Made by a program: the position numbers and the translations under genes. The notes beneath the pieces are model-generated. The model searched no databases and was not told the DNA's origin. It saw only the letters and a list, made by a program, of their open reading frames with translations. A DNA stretch of 64,000 nucleotides from Henricia sp. BOLD:AAB3569 (taxonomy: Eukaryota > Echinodermata > Asteroidea > Spinulosida > Echinasteridae): assembly GCA_037783545.1 (NCBI GenBank), contig JBBELK010000024.1, forward strand, positions 1,922,001 to 1,986,000. The letters are read 5' to 3'. Of this stretch, positions 12,301 to 22,528 are shown piece by piece. Each line of letters starts with the position of its first letter. Positions within the stretch are counted from its first letter, which is position 1.

Positions 12301-15300
12301 TGCGGAGCCAGTGAGGAATTTTAGAAAATTTGGCGATCTTACTGCGGTGCCACTGCGTTCCTACGGCGGTGCCGGCGGTGTTATTGAGGTGCTTGTACGA
12401 CAATGGCGTTTCCACCGAGGTTGCACTGAGGTGCTTGCACGGTGCTACTGCGGGCATATTTTGTAGTATAAAAGCTTTGGTTTTCTGCTTCAATTTCAGT
12501 GTTCTAAAAGTCTTCAAACAGTTCAAGCACCGCGAAGAAAAACACATGTGTGACGGGTAGGGGAAAACTATGAAAAACTACTGGCGGTGTCACTTCGTTG
12601 ATGGCGGTTTTGACCAAAAACCGTAGTGGCACCGCCAATCCGGTCTGACGGGGGTATTAATCAAACGCTTCTACATTGTGCTCACGTGCTTCTACATTGT
12701 GTTCCCTATTTTGTGTAGTATGGTCTTCTGCCCTTTTCTGAAACTATAGCTTTTCCTAAATATTCATGAGTATGGAACGTATGGTTTGACCAACAACCCA
12801 AAGCAGCAGCGCAAGAGAGTATGGTTGTGGAAGTATACGGCGCAAAATTTTACACAATAAGCCAAAGTTTTCCACGCAATTTAACAGATTATAGACCTTT
12901 TCCCTCCACATATTTTCATTGTTGTATTGATTTGATTGATATCTCATTATAGAAATCAAATAACTTCGGTAATACGAGAAAAAAGGCACACTCAAAGTTT
13001 GTTTGTGTTTACAACGTCGTTATTTTGGCTTACCTCCCAAATGCTTTTCCCTTGACACAAGTTGTTCTGCATGTTTGGCGCTTCTACGTTGTGTTGGTTT
13101 CCTTCGGGGACACCTTCGGCGGCTTTCTCGCAAAATGTCGATACCTAAATGGTATAATGCCAATAAAATTATTAGCACATTTTACTTGGCAAACGCATTA
13201 GTTGCAGGATGTTTCACTAATGTTTATGTTTATATTTTGCACATACATCAAGCTATAGATGTGGCGTCATTTAAACAACCTTCCTACAAGAGAGGAATGC
13301 GTAAAATATTCTAGTTGATTTAATCAATTTTCTTTGATTGTTCCCATTCCTTGTTTTTCTTGTAATTTATTTTTTCTTCCATTATTCAAGGAGTTAAAAC
13401 TCCTTGTATACCTGTAAACGTCATATCGATCCAGCCGTATATTTTCCCTCATTAATTATTATAACATATAGTTTCTTCATGTTATTAGAAGATGTAAGCA
13501 TGAAAGAGCGAATGCAAATATTTGGCTGGGTGTTTCATATAGGTTTTGGGTGAGGTATAATAATCAGTTTGGGTATCGAATTGAAGTGCTATCGAACGTC
13601 GATAACCAATACTACTGTAATAGCGGTATCGAATATCGCCCCATGTTTACTATTCCGATTTGGCCATAGCTTACCGCAGGAAGGGACTGCTTGTACATAA
13701 GCGAGCCGGTGTAACCGGTACCCATCTTCTCGTCCACGAATCGGCAGTCTCGCTCTGGTAACCCGTTTTCATCAGTCTCGCATTCCGTGATATCTGTCCT
13801 TGGATTCAATCTCCGACCTATGCGTAAAAGACCCAAAAACACCGGTTTATAAAAAACTATTCCGGAGCGCACGCCCCGCTTTTCCTTAAAAAAAACCTAT
13901 CCGTTTTTTAAAATTATCGGTAGCTTTTGCAACCGTTGGGTAATTAAACATTTATTGCGTTTGTTACTTCGCTCATTTGTTTATCTATGCAACACCACGA
14001 TAAAAATGTGGTTCATTGGGAAAATCTTAGGGAGTATACCACTGTGCAATTCAACTCAACTGGTACAGCATCTGTCAGAGGTCTCGTGTTCGAATCCCGC
14101 GATGAGGACCATTTCTCTCGTCCCTTTTGTTGTTTCTTGAAACGGTAAGGTATGAGTTTTTTCACAACGCAGCATACATCGCGGCATCACATAATATTAT
14201 ACCTCGTGGAGACACAATGTATGTTGCGCGGGACATCGTATATGGACTCACCCTGTATTTTTAACACGCATCTGACTGCCTCGAAATTTCCCTGTCTATC
14301 CGCATAGAAACGCGGACCGTTTACCAGAGGGTGCTCGTCGAACACGCCCCACCTGTAGTGCGCCCACTCGTGAACAACCGTCTGTGCGTACAATGGAACA
14401 TTATTTTATTTGTATGAGGCTCCCTTGATTTAGAGAGAACTTTATATTTTAGTCAATTTTACATTTTAGTCAATTTTACTTTTTTTGTCATTAACTGTCG
14501 GAACTTTGTATATTTGTCTCTATAGATCCAGTAGATGTCCCTCAAAGTCTTTGTCTCTTTCGTTTTGACTGCATTATGGTCGTATTGAAGTAAAATGGAC
14601 ATGCTACAGAAATGATTTCCCTTCCTCTCGTGCATCGTTGAATATGATAACTCATTTTTACATTTTTGTTTATTTCGCCATGTTTAAACTAAAATTAGTC
14701 TCGTTATTTACTGAGCTTTAACCACTGCGGCACCTTTGGTATATGTCGAGAAGGCGAAGCAAAATGTGCAAACTCCTTCCAGTAAATTGGCCTGCTTATG
14801 GACATTGCAAAGCTAGCTCATATTATAGATCAGCAAAGCAGCACGTTTTAAAACAAACGTGAACTGAATAACAAAATATAGGTTGTATATACGGCCTGGT
14901 TGTACCTTGTTGTAAGGCCCGAAACTACTCCCGATTGCTTGTGATTGGAGGTAGTCCGGGGTAAAATGAATGAATTTCCCTGGTTCCCCGCAACGTGTTG
15001 GCTTATTCACGTATGGCCGGTTAACATTTGTCTCACTTGGCGTGTCAATGATGACGTCACTTTGGTCGTAGCGCTGCCACATCACCTGTGAATAGTTGGC
15101 AGAATCTGACCAACTCTCCGGCACCAGAATGTGAATTTCTTTGAAGTAGGCACGCCCACTGTGTCGAGGAATAAACGGGAAACAATTTCCGTTTAGATTT
15201 ATGACTTATATGAAGATTAAAAATACGATATTTTTTTCTGAATTCGTCGTCGTTTGCTTTTCGTTGTCTTTATTCATGACCATTTATGGAGGTCATTTAA

Positions 15301-17792
15301 TATTATTTTGCAAAGGTGAGGAAATCCGATTTTGCTACTCGCGAGTAGTTGCAGCAATTACTCGCGAGTAATCGATTAATCGCGAGTAGTTGGCAAAGTA
15401 TCAAAAGGGAGGAAAAACAAAATGCACGTTTGTGTGTATAACTTATAAGCATGGAGGAAGAAACTGCACAGCGGAAAATTTTCTAATCTGTGCCGCCCCG
15501 ATTCTGTTTCAAATAATGTATAGATGGTAAACTTCAGCAAGGATTATTTCGTATTTCTCTCCTTAAAAAATTAACCTCGATTACCATTAAGTAATGAAAA
15601 TCAAACGGTCTTGCTCCGCGATTAGACGGCATAAGTTTGCCACAATTCAACCCGTGCATGTAGCTACTGCCACATTATGTAACATAGCATGTATTAATCG
15701 CAAGTAATCGCGAATGTGACTTAGTTGGCATGCACAACAAATAAGGTCGCCTTTTAAGTGTGCTGGGAAGAAGGCCTGTTCAGTGTAACAATATGGCATA
15801 AAATCGCGATTAATCGCGAGTATGTCACGGTACTCGCGCCGCCGCGATTAATCGAGTATAGTCACGAGAACGAATACCACTCGCGATTAATCGAGCTATT
15901 CGCCCAGCAGTATAGTTATGGGTATACACTAAAACCAGTGAACTGTTTTCTGCATGCACTTTAACAATGGGCGTTACTTACCAGCGAATGTTATATAGAC
16001 CATACCAAGGCAATTGACGTCACACTTTAGTAGTCTATAGTGGAATATTTTAACAATCACTCAGCAATGCTTGCGGATGCATGGACATTTTTAAAGATAT
16101 GGGACAACGGTATCACGTACAGTGAAAAGGGGCCTGCACAAATTTAATTGGTATTTCGAAGAATCAGAAATGTTCACAGATTTACACATAACTTACACGA
16201 TATAAACATGATGACGGCAGAAAACTTCCCCTGAAATGATTTTGTCTGAAGTGCTATAGTCTTTGAGAAATGAGTAAAACAATTATTTTTAGTCTCGCGA
16301 GACGTAAATTCAATTTGCCCCCAAACCATTTCGCCCTCGACCACTTCGTCCGGGACCACTTCGCCCAAGTGCCATTTCGCCCCCAAACCACTTTGTCCAA
16401 ACACTACTTCGCCCAAAAGCCACTTCACCCCAAAACAACCTCGTGCACATGCCGTGGCTTAGGACGAAGTAGTTCAGGGCGAAGTGGTTTTGGGGCGAAG
16501 TGACTAAACTCTTTTTTGGCTGTTTTCTCAAAAGTTAGACGAATTACGGAGCTCAGGTTGGTTTTAATCATGAATATCTTCAATCACACTGGGGGATAAT
16601 GAAATTTCTTTTCGTTATCGAACGACAGGTGCGTTCAATAACGACAGGTGCGCTCAATTGAGCTATTGCGTAATACTCTGTTACGCACCAATGCTCCTTC
16701 CTATATAAGGAGCGCAATTCGCATTGTATCCTTCTTCTCGGTGTGAGCATTGAAACCGGGCCCACCCGCCCACCCATTCAGACAAGAATTCCAGTGTTTA
16801 AGCATTTAAGTAGGTATATGGCAAGGAAAAAGGGAGTGCACCCTCTTTCGGTATCCTAGGATGCACCCACGTTTCCTCCTAAAAAAGATAAAGAAATGAA
16901 AAAAAAGGGGGTTTTTCGTGGCCTCCGAGGACCAGCAGCGTGCTGTATGGACTGATACCGAAAGCCTTGTTCATGTTCCTGTATAAATTGATAAGTGAAG
17001 CAAACTTTTTGTCATGCTATTTAAATCAGTAAGAATGTAATAAGAATTTGACTTAAATGGTTTGATGAATAAACAGGCGAGTTTCCGTGCCCGCAGCCAT
17101 CCCAAATGTTCACCAATGAAATTTGTGTCATGATTCCTTTATTTGGTGTCTTTACATGAGGTAGATATAGAAAAGAAATGAAGTTTCTGACGTAGGGACG
17201 GAGTCAGAAAAAAAATATTTGTAACAGTTTACCAATCATGTAGGCCTATATGCTATCTTTAAGCTATACAAATACAAAAATGTTTATCAAAACGTTTTAA
17301 ATCTATTTGGTTTTTTGGACAGTACAAGAATCATGTTTTTCTTGTGAACTAATAAAGTAAAAATTTGGGCCATTGAAAATGTATCGCTGAAGTTCGCTAA
17401 ATGTGCGCTCTTTCAGCTAGGCCTATAAAGAAATGTTTTTTTTTACGATACTGATCGGATGGTGTTTTATATTATGATTGTATAGAACAAATTTCATTTT
17501 CTGGAAAAGAATCTGAACAATTAAAAATTCCCATGTTTGTATTTTTCGTCAACTTTCTAACTTACTTTGTGGCCTGAAACAGGAACTTGGAAGCCTCCGT
17601 GAACACGAACTTGATGCGGTTCAGCAGCCCGGGGTTCACGGGGACTCGGCCACTAATCCCGATCAGGAGATTCTCGTAACCTCGGTCGACCAGTTCCAGC
17701 AGAGCCCGGCTGTCTCGCTTCGCTGCAACCATATCAAGGCGACCGGCCGTCACAAGTAGGAGAGCCAAGGTAAGGACCGCTGCTTGCTTCAT
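3316..17792 (-). CDS. CLCA: CLCA family protein (calcium-activated chloride channel regulator / secreted metalloprotease), complete 16-exon gene
   Basis: Coding exons in order (minus strand): 17566-17792, 14906-15158, 14252-14381, 13675-13817, 13034-13144, 11593-11769, 11145-11319, 10827-10957, 10154-10316, 8545-8798, 7677-7854, 6600-6781, 6215-6407, 5676-5798, 5078-5239, 3316-3509. They total 2796 nt, giving 931 aa, which matches the 900-940 aa usual for the family. All phases join. Features in order: hydrophobic signal peptide (about 1-24); N-terminal CLCA domain; zinc-protease motif HEWAHYRWGVFDE (164-176); cysteine-containing segment including FCEK (about 255-258); VWA domain with an intact MIDAS, DGSGS (332-336), and the later VVITDGEEN; a beta-rich region; an Fn3-like segment near IYPPDRITDL; and a transmembrane helix (about 902-927) followed by an RRKR tail. 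Family members are exported, cleave themselves, and modulate calcium-activated chloride channels through the VWA MIDAS. All introns use GT-AG except intron 10 (GC-AG). Orthology to a particular vertebrate CLCA cannot be assigned; similar invertebrate genes are often expanded. Confidence 0.95.
3686..4792. mobile_element. 1.1-kb non-autonomous DNA transposon in CLCA intron 15
   Basis: Ends TACACTGTAAAAAAATTG and TTTTTTTAACAGTGTA are inverted repeats. The interior is full of AACAGTA/CTGTT words, with no long open frame. Confidence 0.6.
5835..6013. mobile_element. hAT-like MITE, 179 bp, in CLCA intron 13
   Basis: Ends CAGGGTTGTAG / CTACAACCCTG with inverted arms (GTCCATCACAAGT and its complement). 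The flanks TCTACTAC / TTACCTAC look like a degraded 8-bp duplication. Confidence 0.7.
6504..6553. repeat. 14-bp tandem repeat, about 3.6 copies, in CLCA intron 12
   Basis: The unit CCTTTGGCCCGTAA is repeated without change, ending CCTTTGGC. Confidence 0.85.
7855..8544 (-). other. GC-AG intron 10 of the CLCA gene
   Basis: Exon 10 ends ...GCAGAG at 8545 and the intron begins GCAAGT, the classic strong GC donor context. The acceptor is TTACAG before 7854. Phase 0 joining gives NAE/VGLW, which aligns with the corresponding family segment. No GT donor nearby keeps the frame. The intron also hosts a TTAA-flanked foldback MITE (7977-8116). Confidence 0.85.
7977..8116. mobile_element. TTAA-flanked foldback MITE, AGGCACAGGCTCG family, copy 1
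   Basis: TTAA at both ends; ends AGGCACAGGCTCGTCAGCAA and its complement; a near-perfect palindrome. Lies in CLCA intron 10. Sister copies at 51748-51888 and 55842-55964. Confidence 0.85.
9224..10014. mobile_element. Partially duplicated DNA element in CLCA intron 9
   Basis: Copy 1 (9224-9654) has inverted ends TGCATAGTTCCGA / TCGGAACTGTGCA. A second copy of its right half follows (about 9780-10014), sharing ACTGTCGACCCT, AATCTGTGCTTTCCGTTG and the terminal TCGGAACT. Confidence 0.65.
11865..12655. mobile_element. GC-rich foldback element with repeated GCGGTGCCAC words, CLCA intron 5
   Basis: Ends CCCCGTCACACCGG and its complement (CCGGTCTGACGGGG), with inverted homology over about 33 bp. 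The interior contains many variants of GCGGTGCCACTGCGG on both strands, far more GC-rich than its surroundings. No coding signal despite several open frames. Confidence 0.75.
14047..14110 (+). repeat. tRNA-like fragment in CLCA intron 3
   Basis: Contains an A-box-like CTCAACTGGTACAGC and a B-box GTGTTCGAATCCCGC at tRNA-like spacing, but the arms do not fold into a full cloverleaf by eye. Probably a SINE head or tRNA pseudogene. Confidence 0.4.
15336..15895. repeat. Dispersed repeat of ACTCGCGAGTA / ATTAATCGCGAGT words in CLCA intron 1
   Basis: The words TACTCGCGAGTA, ATTAATCGCGAGT and CGCGATTAATCG occur about ten times on both strands over 550 bp. Confidence 0.7.
16310..16505. mobile_element. 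Foldback element built from CCACTTCGCCC words, CLCA intron 1
   Basis: The left two-thirds repeats CCACTTCGCCC / CCATTTCGCCC variants about nine times; the right end carries the same words inverted (GGGCGAAGTGG). Confidence 0.75.
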
Positions 17793-18039
17793 GGTTATCG
17801 TATTCCTTGGTGATGTTTCTCTTAATCAAATAGAATGCACGATCTGTTGGGGAATCTCCCCAACTTGTCTCTCGTACTTTCAAAAGGTATACTTGACTTT
17901 TAGGTGGTTACTTTAGGTTGTTGCTTTGTTCACAGCTATAACTTTTTTTGTAGCAGGTGAAAAGTACTTGTAGTGCAAATACACACGTGACTAATCACTA
18001 GAATGCGTTTATCTGACCAACTGTCGGAGAGACATTGGT

Positions 18040-19000
18040 GCCGCGGTGGGCGATTTTTTCCCCGTACCACATATTCGCTAGGGGACCGAAATCCAAGCCT
18101 CTGATTGGTCTGCTGGCCAGCGCCCTCATGTATATGCATTAGCATAGTTAATCAGATCGCATATTAGGGGCGTTCGAGATGCTGACACCGGGTAACACCA
18201 ACTTACACCGGAGCGTTCTTTTAGCCATCACGTGCTACACGAGTCTGCCCCGGTGGCAGCCACTACTACCCGAGCTCTGTGGTGTAAAGCAAGGTGTAAT
18301 GACGTCACCTAGTAACCGAGAGTAGTAAAACATGGCGGACAGTTTGGAATCGCGACGAAGAAAAACGAAGTAAAACGAAGAAAAACACAGATTTATGACA
18401 CAAAATAGGAGGGAATAGGGCTGTAAATACATTTTGCTGAATCAGTAGATGTCTGTGGGCATTGACGAAGTTTATTGCGGTACTTTAGGGCTACTATTTT
18501 TGCGTGGCGCCGGCTTCATTTTTCATCGTGAGTCAAACGATAACGGCGTTTATAAAGCCCCACCCGGCAACAACCTTTGACAACGTGTTCCCAGAATTCA
18601 AAGCGAGACCCTGTGTCGTCCGTTTTGCATCTTCTGGGGGCTCCCCTAGTGTAAACCCCGTGTTACCCGGTGTAAACATCTCGAACGCCCCTAATATGTA
18701 CTAGTTGGGGTACAAAGAGAACAACTCTTGAATGGCTGAAATGGCTGCTACCAAAAGAACAACGTTGTGGCTATCGTTATTTTATCGCGATTGACTCGCG
18801 TGCGCGCACTGCTTGTAATGCTATATTGCATTGCGGATATGGATCCACCATGTGTGTAGCCAGCGATATGGAAATACGCCACGCGCGTGAGCGTATCATG
18901 CACTTTGGATCATGCATAATACATGACTGAATGAGTAGAGCGGACCAATCGGAGGCTTCAGTTAGGCGAATATGTGGTACGGAAAAAAAATCGCGTCATG
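18040..19000. mobile_element. DNA element with inverted ends carrying a nested element
   Basis: Left GCGATTTTTTCCCCGTACCA...GACCAATCAGAGG-type sequence (18049-18118) is inverted at 18940-19000 (CCAATCGGAGG...GTGGTACGGAAAAAAAATCG). Confidence 0.6.
18162..18697. mobile_element. Nested element with ATTAGGGGCGTTCGAGAT ends
   Basis: Inverted ends ATATTAGGGGCGTTCGAGAT and CTCGAACGCCCCTAATAT, followed inward by ACACCGGGTAACAC and its complement. A single related end also lies at 19012-19040. Confidence 0.75.
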
Positions 19001-19243
19001 GCGAACAGTAAGGGGCGTTCGAGACGCTTACACCGCGGACACCCCGAACAATGTATATTTCAACGGCCTATACCGGTTTATTGACAATTAAACAAAAGTA
19101 CACGCCTTTTGTTGTATCTGGATAATTTGTTGACATTGTAATTTAATTAATAAAGATTAAAATGAAAAACATTAATATCGTTCATTGGTACCATTCGTGT
19201 TGAAATCGCCCCACCAATTTGTGTATAAAGGGGAATAACCTGC

Positions 19244-19486
19244 AGCCGATGTCACGCACGACAAATTGCGTAGCTTGGGCAACCACACCCTCTTGCAACA
19301 GTTATAGGCTACCTCATAACGCACTCAACGGCGCTTAGCAGAGGGGAATTCCCTGAGACCTCAGGATTGGGCAACCATAGCTTGCGTGCAATTATTGCAG
19401 AAATGTTTCGCAACGTACGCAATAAAAAGCTGCGCAAGTGGGCTTGCGCTTACGCAGTGCGTTCGTGAAATTAGGCTGCAGTTTAT
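19244..19486. mobile_element. CAGCCGATTTCACGA family MITE, diverged longer copy
   Basis: Ends CAGCCGATGTCACG and the complement of the same motif (CGTGAAATTAGGCTG), flanked by CTG and CAG. The interior is longer than in the other two copies. Confidence 0.55.
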
Positions 19487-19547
19487 GTTTCAGTTTTAAT
19501 GTTGTACAACCCGCCCGCAGCACCACTGTAATGGCGGGCGTAGACAT

Positions 19548-19820
19548 ATGCGCTGCGTTCCAAACACGCGAACGGTTTGTTAACGTTGGCACCAACGTTT
19601 GCTTAATGTAGAATAGGTTTGCCAAAAAATACATTGTCAAGATGGCGGCCCCCACAGTCACAGCAGGCGTACCGACGTTGTAATGTGGCTCTCCGCTGCT
19701 TACCAAATTTTTGAAGAAATGTGACACGTTGCTATTGATTGTTTATCGCGCACAAATAGTTTCACTTGAACTTGTTGGCCAACGTTTGCAAACGTTCGGG
19801 TATGTCGAACGCAGCCCTGG
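19548..19820. mobile_element. Non-autonomous DNA element, GTGCTGCGTTC-type ends, copy 2
   Basis: Shares with 2390-2834 the inverted ends (GCTGCGTTCC / GTCGAACGCAGC) and interior pieces such as ATACATTGTCAAGATGGC and GTTGGCCAACGTTTGC, in reverse orientation. Confidence 0.6.
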
Positions 19821-20368
19821 TAACTTATACGTCACCATTGCGGTTATCCGCTCTATGGTTTTACACGGGGAACACTGTTTTTGCTTCAAAGTTTGTTAGG
19901 TCGCGTCTGTACCAATTAACATGCATTTATACATTTAATTTCTTGACTACAGTGTGATGTATAAGATTCGTCGTATTCATCGGAAACTGAATGTATTATG
20001 AGCATGGAGCACCGACTGAATTCTCCATTCGCTTTTATCGGTTGTGAAACTATTAACATTACTGGGTAATTTACTTTCACATTTCTGAAACATGATTCTA
20101 TTTGTACAATTTGAAATCATAGATGTGGGAGAATTTGCCAGATTATACTTCCCTGGGATCGAGTTGCAGTTATAATTGTTTACCTAGCAAACACCGTCGT
20201 TCAACCGCATCCGTGTTTGTGTAACGAGACCACTGCAGATTCAAACATGTATATCCTGTGCACGTTTATTCTTTCTCTTTATAATTGTTGTGTTCAGTAT
20301 CAGTCTGTCCTACGTTACTGTATCATCAAGAGGATGCACGCAAGATGATGTACACTGTCACGTATCTA

Positions 20369-20539
20369 TAGACTGCCGAAGTGTGACGTGGTTGCCATGG
20401 CAATTGGCTCTAAACTATAATGGCCGTCGGAAAAAAAAGTACCATTGCAAAGCACTGGGACACGGTTTAGTGATTTTTTTGTTTAGAGCCAATTGCCTAG
20501 GCAACCAACAAAAGATGACGTATTCACTTCGGCAGTCTA
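20369..20539. mobile_element. MITE, TAGACTGCCGAAGTG family
   Basis: Inverted ends TAGACTGCCGAAGTG...GGTTGCC and their complement, with TA flanks. A relative is at 47516-47685; fragments near 16000-16040 and 40250-40350. Confidence 0.7.
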
Positions 20540-20581
20540 TTGACGAAGTTCCTTCCCGGTTAGACTATTTTCAAGTTCCAA

Positions 20582-21007
20582 TCAGTTCGTCGTGCCAGCT
20601 CCAACATCGGACGGTCGTTTCATGATCTTCTCGATAGCAGCATTGAGAGCCTCCAGCTTAATGGGGCACTTCAGTTCCGATATCCTTCGTCTCTGTTGAT
20701 CCGTGTTAGTCGATTCTCCTTCGCGATCACCCGCCGTCCACGGAGCAGTCAGTTCTTGAGGCGAGCGGCCCTGGTTCGAATCCTCATCCTCTACCTCTCG
20801 TATTTCGTCAAAGGTGACTGGTTGAGTACGGTACCTGGAATCAGCCCGTGGCCGCCGGGCGTGGCGCGAGCGGGGAAGGGGCTGTGGCCACTCGGTGGTA
20901 ACGTGGAACTTGCCTAAGGGTTCCCCGTAGGGTGATTTAGGTCGAAGGTCGTCTAGGATGTCATCGTCATTGTCTGGCATGGCTTCCATGGCCGTGGCCA
21001 TTCTCAT
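20582..21007 (-). CDS. Unrecognised 141-aa protein, single coding exon
   Basis: I do not recognise this protein. The frame is open for 141 codons and has coding-like composition: many G-starting codons (GAC, GAA, GCC, GAT), GC-rich third positions, and a GC content well above its AT-rich surroundings. An in-frame TAA lies directly before the first ATG. The third codon is a second ATG (21001) in better context (A at -3, G at +4). The product is hydrophilic: an acidic start (DNDDDILDDL), a Pro/Arg-rich middle (SPYGEPLGKF, PLPRSRHARRP), another acidic stretch (EIREVEDED), and a basic, probably helical C-terminus (LNAAIEKIMKRPS). No signal peptide or membrane segment is visible. A plausible splice acceptor (TTCTTCAG) lies just upstream near 21028, so a non-coding 5' exon may exist. 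A chance open frame of this length is possible in 64 kb, but the codon pattern argues against it. Confidence 0.5.
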   Translation of the reverse strand: MRMATAMEAMPDNDDDILDDLRPKSPYGEPLGKFHVTTEWPQPLPRSRHARRPRADSRYRTQPVTFDEIREVEDEDSNQGRSPQELTAPWTAGDREGESTNTDQQRRRISELKCPIKLEALNAAIEKIMKRPSDVGAGTTN

Positions 21008-21461
21008 TTATCAGTCACACTGGTTCCTGAAGAAATCTTTCCTTTGTGAGCCAGTTGCAATGACCTCTGCTAGACAGGATTACCATTGGCTGCGTTATCG
21101 TGGCATATATGATCCAACCTATGTTGTCATCTTGCAGAGAAGGCTTTGACGTCCGTAGCTTTGAGGCATACCTGTACAGCACAACAAAATATACCCCGTT
21201 AGAGAGCGATTGACTCAAAAAGATACCCAGAATGCGTGTGTGCCCTTCTTTAAAAAACGTAAATAGGTTTCCTTTTTCGTAAAAAGTGGTGCTATATCAG
21301 AACGTCTTTGAAAGCGGATATCCACAATGACCAATCTTCGATTTTCTATGCTAAATCGAGATGCAAAGGTTCTCAAATATAACAGAGTGCGGATTGATCT
21401 TTGAAAATATGAAGTTTAAATTTCAAGGAAAGCCAGTAGCAATTCCTGTTTTCGAGACGAA

Positions 21462-21690
21462 TACACTGCAAGAATTGTGGTGTTAAATTACAGTAGTGTT
21501 GTCTTATACAGATACCAAGCTTGGTCTGTAGTCTGTAGTTTTAACACATAGGGTGTTAAAAATAATGAATTTATTCCAAGTGTGGAATTAAAACTAACAC
21601 CCATGGTGTTAAATTTTAACACCAGGCTTGGTGTCTATATTAAACAACACCACGGGTGTTAATTTAACACCACAGTTTGTTTGCAGTGTA
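21462..21690. mobile_element. MITE with TACACTGCAA ends
   Basis: Left TACACTGCAAGAATTGTGG and right CCACAGTTTGTTTGCAGTGTA are inverted. The interior holds several GGTGTTAA / TTAACACC palindromic words. Confidence 0.65.
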
Positions 21691-22316
21691 CAAGACAAGT
21701 CGATCTGTTATTGAAAGACGCCGTAAGAAAAACTAAGAATGAGCAATAAATGACAATCCTCCGAACTCTGCGCGCTTATAAATACCCTCGATGTTGCCTT
21801 CTTTATGAAAACCTCTTTCATGATCAATCCCCGATGATGCATCTTTTAACCTTTGCCTTCAAGTGAAATAATTAATACGACTGCCTGATGGTAAAATGCG
21901 ACCTGTATCCAAGCTGTTGATTGTTAAATACTCTGCATGTAGTCCATTGGGAAATCGATGCACCCGTGGAAGACGCGACTGTTCTGATTAATGCCAAAGT
22001 CTCATTATTGACGTCTGCTTCATCAACACCTCGAGGAGCCCATGAAAGCGTCTTCAAGCATCGCACGTGTGATTTAGCCTTATTGGGAGGTGCTGATGAG
22101 ACGTCCTTAATGAACCGTCGAAGAAAATATTCAGGTGTGCAGTTGTCAAAATAGACATAAATCGTTCTGCCGGAACTGGACCTGCATGTTTGGTCCATGA
22201 CAAAAGTTGCCGATATTCGTGCCGAGTTTAGATTTATGACCCTGGGTGATATGTTGTTGGTATACGGACTGGCCGTTAAATACAGGTTTAGTACCACAAG
22301 ATGGTTTACCCAAACT

Positions 22317-22528
22317 GGGGCCAATTTCATAGAGCTGCTTAAGCATGAATAACCTTGCTTGATAAAATTAGGTTACCAGCAATGAGATTTTCATGAGATT
22401 GTCATGGTAATGAAACTGTTCTATAACACTGGTCATACACTATTTAAATCAAATGAAGATTTCACTGGTAACATTCTCTACTAAGCAAGAATTTTTGGTG
22501 CTTAAACACCTGTATGAAATTGGCCCCA
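22317..22528. mobile_element. MITE with GGGGCCAATTTCATA ends
   Basis: Left GGGGCCAATTTCATAGAGC and right TATGAAATTGGCCCC are inverted; GCTTAAGCA-type inner repeats. Confidence 0.65.

Larger units (their letters stand above)
17793..20368. other. Region upstream of CLCA, mostly transposon sequence
   Basis: The first about 150 bp upstream of the CLCA ATG should hold its 5' UTR and promoter; no convincing TATA box is seen. The rest is nested elements (18040-19000) and MITEs (19244, 19548). Confidence 0.5.

Noticed and set aside
11624..12547. Multiple 60-160 codon frames
   Set aside because: Lie in the GC-rich word-array element of CLCA intron 5 or shadow exon 6.
14047..14110. Functional tRNA gene
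   Set aside because: A- and B-box-like sequences are present but acceptor and anticodon arms do not pair by eye; treated as a SINE or pseudogene fragment.
16310..16505. CRISPR-like array
   Set aside because: Words are short, immediately adjacent or with very short linkers, partly inverted, and the genome is eukaryotic.
21872..22330. 152-codon minus-strand frame
   Set aside because: Its ATG lies in the GGGGCCAATTTCAT end of a MITE, the rest shows no domain or splice support, and such lengths are expected by chance in this window.
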